64,000 bases of DNA from contig JARFJB010001947.1 of NCBI GenBank assembly GCA_036346205.1, positions 1 to 64,000 of the forward strand. Reading direction: 5' to 3'. This stretch comes from Vesta saturnalis (taxonomy: Eukaryota > Arthropoda > Insecta > Coleoptera > Lampyridae). Position numbers and translations under genes: made by a program. This document shows, one piece after another, positions 1-10,999 of this stretch (position 1 is the first letter of the stretch; the number at the start of each line of letters is the position of its first letter). A model generated the notes under the pieces. It was given only the letters and a program-made list of their open reading frames with translations. It had not been told where the DNA came from and did not search any database.

Positions 1-199
1 TTGTGTTTTTTTAAATTGAAGGATGTCGCTTTCTTAACTTTTTGGTATCAATTATCCTACTGCTGCTGAAAGCTGACTATACACCATCCAGGTGAAAATC
101 GTTTTTAAAATGTGTGTACATGAAATTCATATAACCAGACAATGTCGCAAGCTGCAAATGGAACTTGAAGGAAATATAATTGTAATTACAGTTATGCAA

Positions 200-851
200 G
201 CTCTTTTATAATAAACGCGTTACGAGAAATAAATCACACTGTAAAAAGAAAACAGTTATCCCTGCCGGAAGACATTTAAACTTCAAGGTAGATAGAAATA
301 GACATATAGATGCTTTGACTTTAAAAAATATATCAAGTCCATCTGCTTCTATAAGGTTTCAATAATACGTATTAACCATTTGCATTCATTATTAATGTTT
401 AGTCTTAACGCTACTTGTAATAATTTAATAACATTTTTAGTATAATTATACAGTCTTTATAATAAACGCGTTACGAAAAATAAAATCACACTGTAAAACA
501 AAAAAGTTATCCTTGTCTGAATGACATTTAAACTTCATGTTAGATAGATATAGATGTAACCACTTTGTTAACTTTAAAAATATCAATAATACGATTTAAT
601 GATTTTCATTCATTCATATTTTAATTTTTAGACGTACCTCGTGTTATATTAATAGATATAAAGAAATATATGTTAACTTATAAATTCCAAGGCCGACCTC
701 TTCTATAAAATGTCATTAATACAGGGTGATTTCAAATACCTTGAAAACATATATGTGCTAATATTAGCGGTTCGCTAAGTTGGTAACAATAATAACTTTA
801 ATAGCAATTATCCAATCTCTTTTATAATAAATGCGTTATGAAAAATAAAAT
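200..851. repeat. Tandem repeat array, copies 1-2 and the start of copy 3
   Basis: The anchor ataataaacgcgttacga recurs near 209, near 460 and, as a variant, near 825, giving spacings of about 251 and 365 bp. Each unit continues with a shared stretch: a cacactgtaa box, a block ending in acatttaaacttca, a tagata-rich block and a tattcattcat block. Copy 3 stops at 851 and resumes at 2877, where another element was inserted. No coding potential is seen. Confidence 0.75.
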
Positions 852-1175
852 TGTAACGAACCGCACGTCATTACTACTAAATTTTTTAATTAATTAATTA
901 TTTAACAATCAGCCCTCGTAAAAGAAATGATGTAAGCTTTCTTAGTATTCAACCACCTGCAAAGCTTAATCTAATATTTCTTAGTATTCCGTATTAATCA
1001 GTACCTAACTTAATATTTCTCATTATTTCGTTTGATTGCACAACAAAAATTAATTTGTTTCCACTCCAACGTAGATTTTATAAAACATCGAAAGTTTTAT
1101 ACGTCAGAGTAATCTCCGCCAATTACAAATAGGATTCCCCCAAACAGAAGCCACTACCGCCTACCGAGAGTCCTC

Positions 1176-1183
1176 TATAAAAA
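1176..1183 (+). promoter_or_regulatory. TATA box of the putative LTR
   Basis: TATAAAAA followed by a GC-rich stretch (ccgcgccgcgctcc) lies about 320 bp into the LTR-like unit, a normal place for the U3/R boundary. Assigned from sequence resemblance only. Confidence 0.4.
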
Positions 1184-1544
1184 CCGCGCCGCGCTCCTTA
1201 AATATATCTATCTATATATATCTATCTATAGATCTCTATCTATCGGTATTTAAAAACGCGCCCCATAAACGCATCCCGCCGCCGAGAATTATTTAGTTGG
1301 TTTCACCAGCTCCTGTATTAGTTAGTCCGTTTGACTAACTCCGATTCCAGAAAACCTGCACGTGGCGGTTGTTTGAAAGTAAATCGCCGCAGACCTAGTG
1401 ATAGCCCCCGCGAGTTTAGCTCCCTGTATTTGGGAACGCGGAACCCAAATCTTTTGTAAATAGCTATCCTCGATCTTTGTGATTAACGACACGTAAGTCT
1501 GTAGACTAATTCAGTACTCACAAACACCAGCACACACCAACCCC

Positions 1545-1765
1545 CAGACCGCTACGGGCAAAAGTCACGAGGTAGTCGGAATACAACACATACCAACCCC
1601 AGACCGCTACGGGCAAAGCCACGAGGTAGTCGGAGATCACAAACGCAACACACAAAACAGACAGCAGCGGGCAAAAGCCACGAGGTAGTCGGGAGATCAC
1701 AAACGCAAACACAAAAACCCCAGACAGCAGCGGGCAAAGCCACGAGGTAGTCGGGAGATACACAC
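1545..1765. repeat. Minisatellite inside the LTR, 4 units of 55-63 bp
   Basis: The core gggcaaa(a)gccacgagg followed by tagtcgg occurs with starts near 1556, 1611, 1669 and 1732. Spacers are A/C-rich (acaaacgcaacaca-like). Open frames on the minus strand here are by-products of the repeat. Confidence 0.8.
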
Positions 1766-2876
1766 CACCATACATATACCTAACGACGAGCTAAGTAGGA
1801 CTGTATAGACCTGCAGCTTTTATTATTTACTCACTTACATTCTAAACACCTGAATTCACCAGCTCGCTGGCAAAACCGAAGTGCCTGTAATCACAAACGA
1901 ATTAAACGTAGAGTATCCGTCAAAGACCTGTAGCCGAAAACCGTACACCGATACCCACGCGCTTAGTAATTGATTTCGAAGCAATCAATTAATTGTTTTC
2001 CACCAGCTTATTCCGCAAGTATAAACCGCCTTTAATAAATACGCGTTTTGTGCGTATACCAGTAAGTAACGTTCAGTTATATCTACGTGAGATTTCGTTC
2101 ATTTGCATAAAGGAAATCATCACCATAAAATTACATCCCCGAAGATAACGTGCAGATATTAATTATACAACCAAACTTGTATAATCCGCCCAGTCTAAAT
2201 TTAATGCGAGAATAAACCTCTGAAGAAGTCATATTTTCGAACATAATACATCGCGAAAGTAAATTGCTTCACGAGGCATACGCGCCTGTCCGTCTCCCAG
2301 AAAGTACTAAAGGTAAAGAGCCGCATGCAATTAGAGCGGTACAACCGTCATGCGTACTATCATGAACTCGGGATATCGATTTTCACTAGTGACCTAGATT
2401 CGCGCAACCCCCGTTTAAATAACCAGTAGTTTGTTTATAAATTCTTTTCTTTTATAAACAGGGCCGTATCCAGCATAAATAATTAATTAAACACCACGTT
2501 ATTAATCATTTAAATATTACGGTCATTATTGAGTGTAACTAGTGTATTAAAATCTATTTTCCAGAAGCGACTTCGACAACAATAAGCTGTCGCATCGAGC
2601 GAGTGGAAGGAAGGATACGCTGCCGTCTCAATCAGAACGTCAAGTTGTTTTATTATTGTCACAGTTTATGTTAGTTGATTTAGAATAATGTGAATATATA
2701 TTAGATTTGGATAATATAGGAAAATATATTTTAAACCATTTTATTTTAATTATTTTATGTGGACAGTGTAGAGCTAAGATTAAAGATTCCGACGAACCCA
2801 CTCTTTAGTTTAGAATATAAAGACTGATTGCAGTTTAGCCGCGGCAAATATAAAAATTGTAAGAAAGGACCTTACA

Positions 2877-3075
2877 AAATCACACTGTAACTCAAAAGCA
2901 GTGATCCTTTAAACTTCATGTTAGATAGAAATAGACATATACACTTCATTAACTTTAAAAAAAATACCTAGTCCATCTGCTTCTATCAATAATACAGTTG
3001 AAACATCTTCATTCATACTTATTTTTTAGTTTTCTGCTAATAATTTTAATAACGTTTCTAGGATAATTATACAGG
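2877..3075. repeat. Tandem repeat copy 3, right part
   Basis: Continues exactly where copy 3 was broken at 851: the cacactgtaact box, the tttaaacttcatgttag block and the tccatctgcttctat block of copies 1-2 follow in the same order. This supports a clean insertion of the intervening 2,025 bp. Confidence 0.75.
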
Positions 3076-3219
3076 GGCACTACAAGTGGCTGCAGACCCT
3101 AACTCAAGTTCTTATAGCTGTCTTGCAGGTTATCAATAGGGCCCCTTATTAAACTACAAAAAATTTACACGGCCAACTCCAATACCGGGCTTGAGGTCAA
3201 CCTCAAGGTCAAAAACACT

Positions 3220-3335
3220 TCCCCCACGTGGGTGTGTACAAAAAGTGAGTGTTGACGTGTGCAAGTAGGCGGGACTTGTGACGCCACATAATACAAAATG
3301 GCGGTGGTAAGTGTCTCTCTTAATACTAAGGAATC
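3220..3335. repeat. GC-rich module shared, inverted, with 60.70-60.77 kb
   Basis: Contains cccccacgtggg, then gcgggacttgtgacg, then aaaatggcgg and taagtgtc. The same blocks occur in the same order on the opposite strand near 60700-60770. The function is unknown; the surrounding 3070-3420 looks like a dispersed repeat. Open frames here match nothing I recognise. Confidence 0.5.
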
Positions 3336-3477
3336 TACAGAGGTCCAGTCCTGGGTGGGGTTGACATGTAATACTATTTTCACGGTACATAAAGTGGGCA
3401 ACAAATTACTTATTTGGTTAGCGTCAAATATTGGTCAAAGATAAAGTCAATGGTGCTCTTATTATTGTTATACTTAC

Positions 3478-3624
3478 CAATAAATGAAACATTCCTTAAG
3501 TATTTCTGCAGCTGTGGACCAATGGGTGCTGGTTTTAATTCCTCACAGAAATAAAATGGATCATTACCGCATTCGTCTTGAATAATATTATGGATAGCGT
3601 GCGCAGCTGCATAAACAGCATCCA
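3478..3624 (-). CDS. Single exon of a metabotropic-glutamate-receptor-like class C GPCR
   Basis: The 147-bp minus-strand exon is bounded by a good acceptor (tttttattttcag before 3624) and a consensus donor (G|GTAAGTA at 3478/3477). It starts and ends in the same phase (one base of the split codon on the upstream side of each junction). The 49 residues read VDAVYAAAHAIHNI near the start and LQKYLRNVSFIG near the end, with two cysteines between. This matches the end of the extracellular Venus-flytrap glutamate-binding domain of mGluRs, where VDAVYAMAHALH and KYIRNV-F-G are conserved. The receptor would sit in the plasma membrane and couple glutamate to G proteins. No other exon of the gene was recognised in the window, so introns must exceed several kb or the rest lies outside. 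Unlike its neighbours, this exon is undamaged. Confidence 0.8.
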
Positions 3625-3699
3625 CTGAAAATAAAAATAGGAATTACACAGAATTTCAGTAAAACAGATACTATATTGTTTTGCGTGTAAATAATTTGT

Positions 3700-5777
3700 T
3701 GTAACTAGATAAATAAATTTATGATGTGCAACGGTATTTATATGAAAAATCCTGTAGATTTGTTCGGTTTAATTTCTCCTCTTTAGATGAAAATTTATGT
3801 CGTGTATTTATTAAAACGATATTGCAGCACTAACAGTGTATTGTAATTACATTTCGGCTTTATAAAGTTAATGAACATAGAAGTACAAGCTTACAACTGA
3901 ATAGCAACACTCTTTCTTTTATGTTTGTGCCTAGTTTATGATACACGATGAAATATCATAAATAAACGAAATTTGTTGAAAGATACCAAGATTACAATAT
4001 TGGATTTATCGCTTGAAATTTTGCGTCTCCTGTTTTCTGTCTATCCTCCTAAGCAGTCTTCTTACTAGGAATATACACGCACAGGCTGTACGTAAACATG
4101 CAAAACCTGCATCTAATGACACCGAAATAATGAGGCTCAGAATTGATGTTTTTTAGTGATTGAAGTGACTAGCAAAAGAACCTATGTGTGTCTACCAATT
4201 TGGTTCTTGAGCTAATCTTGACCTAATCATAACTACATAATACAATAGTATAAGTAATTTAAGTCTAACGTACTTAAAAAGCACTGTTCCTACGGGCGTG
4301 TTAGTCACTAAAATACCAGCCCTCACCTATAAAGTGCATGGTACCGACCTAGCTCAGAGTAAGGGAATGGTTCATACTCAAAACTAATATATCATTCGTT
4401 AAAACTCAACGAAATTACAAATTAGCAACAAAATGTGAGCAAGGCGCCACCTGCTTTTAAATTTCCAAAAATTGTTTTAACAAGCTCTTGAAATCTCGCA
4501 CTCAAACATTTTCCTAAATTAAACTTGAAATTGATTTCATGCGCGAGTTTTCTGAAACTGACCTTCTCACAGACGTAAGCGCGAGCGTTGCCCCGATCTC
4601 AAGCTACATGTTTCCGTTACAATTGTAAGTAGACTTCCGGGAAGCTGCTGTTTACAGGGCCGGCTTTGACAATTCTTTAATAATTTTAAGAGTCATTTTT
4701 GTTAGGAATTTTGGTATAAGACCAGAATACGAATCCCTACTGGGATAACAAAGGTAGTATTAATTTTATAGTCCTACAGAAACGTTCCCGAACCCAATAA
4801 TCCGAGGGAAAGAAGACGCCGACTACCCCACCGCAGTGCTATTTAGTTTTATTTGTATATATTGTTGTTTGAGTTATTTTTAGGTTAAGTTAAAGGACTT
4901 AGTTATGTAGATAATGGGATAATATACGTTTAAAACATTCTAAGCTTATAATTCAGTGTGAACAGTGTTCAGCCCACATAGAGTAGAAACGAACCACCCC
5001 TTTCTTGAAATCCAGGAACCGATTAAGCAGCCTGAGGTAAATTAAATTAAACAATTTAATTATGGTAAGCAAAGTGGCTTACAATCTGTGTGTTAGAAAG
5101 ATACACAAAAAATGATATTAATATATTGAATTTCACCGTCTGGAGCGATAGTCAAGTTCGCACAGACAATGCAAGATTGAGATTTGTGAATTATCATTGA
5201 CTAGTTTTAAATTTTTGATTACATTTCACCATAAGCGTACTGATTTCCTTTTTGTTAATAAATAAGTAATCACACCTGATATTTTTATATCTGTCTTTTA
5301 ATTAACGTTACTAACATTACCGTCCCACATATCTATATTTTATCCCTTACATGTTATTAATATTTATACTCCACGGCCACGTTGCGCCCAAACCTAGTTC
5401 AAATTTGATTATTCCAAACAGCTTTTTTTGTAACAAAGTTGAATGCATTATTTTCCCCATTCTTTTCTTAATCTCCATTTAGATTTCGCACACCTGAATC
5501 CAAAATCGAACGAGCATAGTTTTATTTAATCTTACAATTATTTATTACAAGGCCACATCTTGTAAGTAGCCAATTATTATCAATTTTATCCAATCATTTG
5601 TTTAATATTTTTGAGCAAAAGAACTCACGACAGTTAAAAAATTTCAAACAAAACGTAACTTCCTTTTCTTTGTATTTAATTTGACACTAGGTACTTATTT
5701 ATGTTTAAAATATTAATTAATTTGATTTCTTGAATTGCCTTCAACAAAAAACCTTTTAAACAGTATAAATTATTATG
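3700..5777. other. A+T-rich non-coding stretch, probable intron of the receptor gene
   Basis: No convincing exon, RNA gene or terminal repeat was seen. A slightly GC-richer patch near 4550-4680 has no open frame that I recognise. It lies upstream of the receptor exon in gene orientation. Confidence 0.4.
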
Positions 5778-8700
5778 AGGTGGTAAGCATGTATACTCCA
5801 TGCCAGCCGGGGAGGTACCACCACCCTTACCATGGGCTCCTTAATATTGGGTCTCCGATTTTCTGAGCTCGGTAAGGGCTGCCGGTTACCTTTTCCATCA
5901 TCCTTAATCTATTCTCATCCTTATTCTTCCTTCTCGCCCTCACTGTCTTCCTATCGGATTAAAAGTCCCAAATTAAAAAATAAGATGGCTGTGGTTTCTA
6001 GGGTTATAAATTCCGGACGTAAAATCCTGCCCCATTCGGATGTCCGGGAGGGCAGGGCCCAAGCGACCTCGGTCATCGAAAGTATCAACTTTCTGATTCA
6101 CTACTGCAACATCCGCGGTATCAGGTCTAATCTTAATGCTATTCACCAACATCTTGAACAATTACAACCTGATATATTGTTTCTATCTGAAACACAAGTC
6201 TCCTCTGAAAGCTCCGAGTCACCCGACTTGCAATTTTCTCAATACCATCTTCACTCTAACTTTCGATATAAAGGAGGCGTATCTGCGTACATCAAGGACA
6301 GAATTGCTTGCAAGAGGGTTTCTTCCTTAGAAAATAAAAATTTTGACGTGATTTGGTTTAAACATTCTGGTCCTAATTTTGTGAAATTCTACTGTTGCAT
6401 TTATAGGTCTCCTAATGACAGCTTCCATCTTGCGATATCTCATTTGTAGGCGATTTCAATGTTCATAACTCTAATTGGCTTCAATTTTCATCTACTACAA
6501 ATCCCGCTGATCATAGTGCAGAAACATTTGCTATTTCATGTGATCTCACACAAATGATTTCTGAACCCACAAGAATCCCTGATAACCCTAACCATACTCC
6601 ACATCTTCTAGATCTCTATCTTACATCAAACCCTCTTGTTTATAAAACTTCCGTTCTTTCGCCTTTATGTCTTTCCGACCATTGTCTAATAAAAATCATT
6701 TCTACTGTACCTAATTCCACTGTTGTTCGCAAAACCGATAGAACCTTGTGGTGTTTTAAGTCAGCTCGATGGAGTGATTTACGGGATTTCTTTGCAACCT
6801 TTCCATGGCGTGAATATTGTTTTAAGTCGTCCTCTTCTTCGGACATCGCTCTTTCAGTATCTGAAGTCATCCTCATGGGAATGGAGTTATACATTCCGAA
6901 AAACAGTACCGTGTAGGTCATTCACGTTCCCAACCCTGGTTCAATAAGGCTTGTTCTGATGCAATATCTTTAAAAATAAATGTTACATTAAATGGAAATC
7001 TAATAAATCGGTTGACAGTCATGTAGAATACGTTGGTGCTAGAAATATCTGCAAAAGTGTCATCACTAAAACTAAAAAGTTGTTCGAACAACGAAAATGC
7101 AATGAACTAGCTACATCTCCTTTAGACAGTCGTAAATTTTGGTCTTTAGCAAAAACCATTAGTAAAAACATTCGAACATCTTCATTTCCCCCCCTGACAT
7201 CTATTGACGGATCGGTAGTTGCTGATTCTGTAGACAAAGCCAACGTTTTTGTGGATTTGTTTGCATCAAACTCGTGTCTCAATGATTCTGGAAAAGATGT
7301 GCCCTAGTCAACTCTTCTTCATACGTTATGAAACCAATTCATTTTCGGTACAAGCTCTTGGAATCGATCATCAGTAGGCTTGATCTCAATAAGGCGACTG
7401 GCCCAGACGGTATCCCAGCTATTGTCTTAAAGAAATGTTCCCCCGAACTAGTACCAGTCCTATCTAAGCTCTATACGATCTCTATAAATGTTCAACCTAT
7501 TCCCAAAAAAGGTGATAAGACCGATCCCTCAAATTACAGACCAATTGCCATCACTTCCATTTTGTCTAAAATCATGGAAAAAGCCATCAATCAGCAACTG
7601 CTCACGTTCCTTGAAACTAACAAACTCCTTAGTGACCACCAATATGGGTTTAGGCAAAGTCGTTCAACAGGCGATCTTCTTTCATATGTGACCCAAGTTT
7701 GGAACAATACAGTAGAGCAGTCCGGTGAAACAGTTGTAGTCGCTTTAGATATCTCAAAGGCATTTGACCAAGTTTGGCATAAGTGTTTACTTGCCAAACT
7801 CACCTCGTTTGGGTTAAATGATACGCTCATCAACTGGGTTTCTAGTTTCCTTGATAAAAGACGAATACGTGTCGTAGTTGATGGCTTTTTTCAAAAGAAG
7901 TTAGCATTAACGCGGGCGTACCACAGGGATCCGTTATAGCGCCTACACTTTTTCTGCTGTACATAAACGACCTTATTTCTTCAACAACTAACCCCATCCA
8001 TTGCTTTGCTGACGATAGCACTCTTCACTGTAGTTCATCTCAGTCTACTCATAGTGATAATCCACCTTCTATGTCAAATCAAGAAATTAAAGCTGAAATG
8101 GCAAATTCAATCAACAAAGACATTCAACGTATTCTCGAATGGGGAAGCAATAATCTAGTTAAATTTAATGCTAACAAAACTCAGTGTTGCCTTATGTCCG
8201 CCAAAAAGATCGATCATTTCCTGTTGTAAGTATGAATGGCTCAGTTCTTAAGTTTTCAGACTCTATTACTCTGTTGGGTATGACTGTATCTTCAAATCTC
8301 TCATGGGTTGACCATCTTCTGTCAGCTACCAAAACAGCTGCTCGTAAAATAGGCTTTTGTACAGATCTAAGCAGTACTTTACCTCTCGACAACTCCTTCT
8401 GCTGTATAAGGCCCAAATTCGGCCTCATCTGGAATATAATTCTCACCTTTGGGTTAGTGCTCCCAATACGCTCTCGATATCGTTGATCGTATTCAAAAGA
8501 GAGCGATTAGGCTTATAAATGACCCGTCCTTAACTTCTCACATACAATCCCTTGAGCATAGAAGGGTGGTTTCAGTTCTTTCTTTGTATTATCGTTATTA
8601 CAACGGCTATTGTGCTGGTGAATTACATTCTTTGATACCATCTCCGGCTATCTTTGCGAGAAACACTCAGTTCGCTCATTCACATCATCAGTATGCAGTA

Positions 8701-8948
8701 CAAATCTCCACTTGTCGTACCAAACGGGCCCAATCCACAGTTTTCTACACGGCTTCTAAACTCTGGAATGATCTCCCTAGTTCCTGTTTTCCTCTCACTT
8801 ATGATATGAGAAAATTTAAGGTAGCTGTTCATAGGCATCTATTGGCAATTCATTATCCCTCTATCCATCCTCCTAAGTGTCCCTGAGTTCTTTAGCACGA
8901 TAGGCCTTATTTAGCCTGTTCAGGTCCACAATCACAAAAAAAAAAAAA
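5778..8948 (+). mobile_element. Non-LTR retrotransposon, copy 1 (CR1/Jockey-like LINE)
   Basis: About 3,171 bp from AGGTGGTA at 5778 to a 13-base A tract ending at 8948. Copy 2 (22451-25672, opposite strand) begins with the same AGGTGGTA and ends with the same ggtccacaatca plus poly(A), so both appear full length. The element encodes an APE-type endonuclease followed by reverse transcriptase. No separate ORF1/gag-like protein is visible. Copy 1 lacks about 60 bp of the endonuclease present in copy 2. I could not identify a target-site duplication. The clade is inferred from motif style only. Confidence 0.85.
5832..8886 (+). pseudogene. LINE endonuclease-reverse transcriptase, broken (copy 1)
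   Basis: This enzyme would nick target DNA and reverse-transcribe the element RNA. The endonuclease begins around 6095 (HYCNIRGIRSNLNAIH), with LFLSETQ near 6180 and the SDHCLI histidine motif near 6675. A deletion removes the GDFNVH block seen in copy 2 and shifts the frame at about 6421. The RT shows LNKATGPDGIPA near 7390, NYRPIAITSI near 7530, QYGFRQSRST near 7650, ALDISKAFDQVWH near 7745 (motif A aspartate) and FADDS at 8005-8019 (catalytic Asp pair). The C-terminal tail LWNDLPSSCFP lies near 8760. Frame changes near 6421, 6900-7080, 7310, 7480, 7905, 8205 and 8480 leave no complete protein. The catalytic RT residues survive, so inactivation is by frameshift. Confidence 0.85.
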
Positions 8949-9400
8949 TTAAAGTAAATATTTTAATTTTTTATTTGTATATCGATTTTGCGATGCAACC
9001 ACTTTTTAATTTCGGGTACTGATTAAAGCCCCGATCATCTGGGAATCCTTCTAATTTGGAATTACGGTCTACCAAACAAGTGAGCTGGCTTGTTGTAAGA
9101 CCCCTTTCAATTTTTTACCCTAACTTCACGTTAATTAGCTGATTAATAAGTCATTACTTATTGCTATTTGAAAACAAGGCAAAAAAAATAAATTCAAATG
9201 CTAAGAGTGATATCCGAAATTAATTATTCAGTAAATCCGTGTGAACGTAAACAATGCACGTTAAAATTTTAGAAATTTCTATGCATACGTCCAGCTTCAC
9301 AGTGGTAAATTAGCTGATCACAAAGCCATCTTCGAGCTGCTAACTCTTTACAAATTATAATAATAATATAATCATAATATAACATGATAATACAATCATA
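8949..9400. other. A+T-rich spacer
   Basis: Directly after the LINE poly(A). Nothing coding or structured was seen. Confidence 0.4.
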
Positions 9401-10090
9401 ATAAAAAGATTGTCTTGTACACACCCAGGTGTCTTGACATCCGTTGTGAAAACACCACCCGTTATGGCGCGGATTGCTCTGACAACAAGTTTCACAAAAG
9501 TGTCGCTCTCATCTGCTCACCTTAACAATGTACGGCAATATTTATGGTATAGTTTACTCGGTCAGTTATTCTGGTGTTGACGTCTCCGTAGATGTAGGCG
9601 GTGAGGCAGTACACACTGGTACGAAGAGTTCGTGACGTCAGGTCAGTACTAATACCGGTTTGACGCCGAGAAAGTGTTGCTATCCACCGCCCAGTTCTCC
9701 AGTTGTTCTTCGCCAGATTTGCCTTACGGTCTCTCGAAACCACGACAAAAGGAGAGTCGTTATGATCAATATAATTTGGATCCAGTCTGCTCTACGGGGT
9801 GTAGAGACTGGATCACGAGGTATTTCGGTAGGTATAGTACTTCATATCATACCCATCAGGCCACCGGCGAACTTGTATTCAAACAGTCGTTAGGGACTAC
9901 AGAAATTACCGAGAACGAGGTGTTGAATTTCTGCACCTGTTTGTTAATACTTTTAAAACTTTATCTTGTTTTAGAATAAAGAAGCAAGGCCGTCTATAAC
10001 GACCTGAGTTACTATATCGTGCCAGCGAAGAAGGCCGGAAGAAGCTGTTTCAGATGAAGCACGTCATACACCATCGGGTAACCGTTGACA
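9401..10090. other. GC-richer unassigned segment
   Basis: Base composition is clearly less A+T-rich than the flanks. There are open frames of up to about 100 codons on both strands, none recognisable. An AATAAA-like signal (gaataaag) occurs near 9975. It could be a diverged LTR or an untranslated exon; I found no paired copy in the window to decide. Confidence 0.3.
9779..9814. other. Hairpin, 36 nt
   Basis: GATCCAGT pairs with ACTGGATC and CTCTAC pairs with GTAGAG around a short GGGGT loop, with a CTG bulge on the 5' side. It lies inside the GC-richer segment 9401-10090. Its role is unknown. Confidence 0.5.
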
Positions 10091-10192
10091 TGACAAATGC
10101 AGCGAAAATAGAAAAAGTGGTAATTATCCCCGTAGGCAATAATATTCCCAACTAATATATATTAGTTTCTATTACAGATATCATGTCGAACC

Positions 10193-10400
10193 GACACAGT
10201 CAACATAACATTACTACAGCCACGTCAGGGAGACATTTAACATCCACCACAACGTCAACCTTACAACAGTAACAGACATCAGATCAACATCAGCATCACA
10301 AAAACTCTACAATACAGTAACAACGAGCCACTACACAGCATCAACAAACGAAATACTCTCCTACAAGGCTCAAACGTACAACTACGTATTTATGACTGCT
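10193..10400. other. A+C-skewed stretch
   Basis: The plus strand is dominated by A and C (repeated acaac, catcaac, cacaac words) with few G. No open frame. It may be a degenerate CAA/CATCAA-type simple repeat. Confidence 0.35.
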
Positions 10401-10810
10401 CCACTCTGCACACGCTACGCAACAAGCAAAACAATACTTACTCGGGAAAGTAAGTTCACTAAAAACTGCATTACTTCAAACTGGCTCATGCTACTGTTAA
10501 AATACTCTATTCTCTACAGCTCTAGGGTTAATACGTAATGGAGCAAAGGCAGACAGACCTGACCTCATCAGAAAAACATACTACTATGAAACCTCGCTGT
10601 ATACATATAATTTTTAAAGAGAAGTACGTAATCGGACACAGACAGAATCGAAGTCATTAGGAAATGCTACTGCACTACCAAATCCACGCTTCCGTGCACA
10701 TGTAATTTTTTAATATTTTTTTTTAATATAGATATATAAATCGTCTTGAAAATGTGTATACTATTAGAAAACATGTATTTGAAATTTAGGATGTTTAATA
10801 TTACATGTAT

Positions 10811-10994
10811 TCTTCAGAAATTTGTTAGAAAGAAATTAACATTGAAATAACACTAATCACAAATATAATATATTATGTAATTAAGCTATTACTAATTTAA
10901 GTTAGTCAGTAATAGCTCAATATCACATAACCATAATTTCTTAATATTGGTAGATTCAATGTTTAATTTCTTCTAAGACTTACATTTCTGAAGA
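10811..10994. repeat. Palindromic MITE-like element, 184 bp
   Basis: The left arm tcttcagaaat...gaaattaacattgaa is matched by the inverted right arm ttcaatgtttaatttc...atttctgaaga. The centre carries a nested palindrome, agctattact...agtaatagct, around 10884-10917. No target duplication was identified with confidence. Confidence 0.6.
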
Positions 10995-10999
10995 AAGGA

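Larger units (their letters stand above)
852..2876. mobile_element. Probable solo LTR (2,025 bp) with 4-bp target duplication
   Basis: The insertion interrupts copy 3 of the surrounding tandem repeat at a point defined by the uninterrupted copies 1 and 2. It begins TGTAA (852) and ends TTACA (2876), so its ends are the short TG...CA inverted repeats expected of an LTR. It is flanked by AAAT at 848-851 and 2877-2880, a 4-bp duplication as in many Ty3/Gypsy LTRs. Inside are a TATAAAAA box near 1176, a GC-richer leader, an internal minisatellite and several AATAAA-like hexamers, but no plausible protein. Orientation is inferred as plus from the TATA box. I found no second LTR or internal gag-pol, so recombination to a solo LTR is the simplest reading. 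A non-coding LTR derivative is the alternative. Confidence 0.7.

Noticed and set aside
1545..1765. CRISPR-like spacing of repeats
   Set aside because: Units are whole tandem copies with similar spacers in a eukaryotic LTR, not identical short repeats with unique spacers.
1518..1775. Two overlapping minus-strand open frames (63 and 85 codons)
   Set aside because: They are translations of a 55-63-bp minisatellite in two frames; no start context or known motif.
3154..3404. Open frames beside the receptor exon as a possible next exon
   Set aside because: No mGluR motif, and the sequence overlaps a GC-rich module repeated at 60.7 kb.
5760..8970. Target-site duplication for LINE copy 1
   Set aside because: Flanks taaacagtataaatt and ttaaagtaaatatt are merely both A+T-rich; no exact direct repeat could be fixed.
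9522..9979. Open frames of 70-100 codons in the GC-richer segment
   Set aside because: Overlapping frames on both strands, no recognisable motif or splice support.
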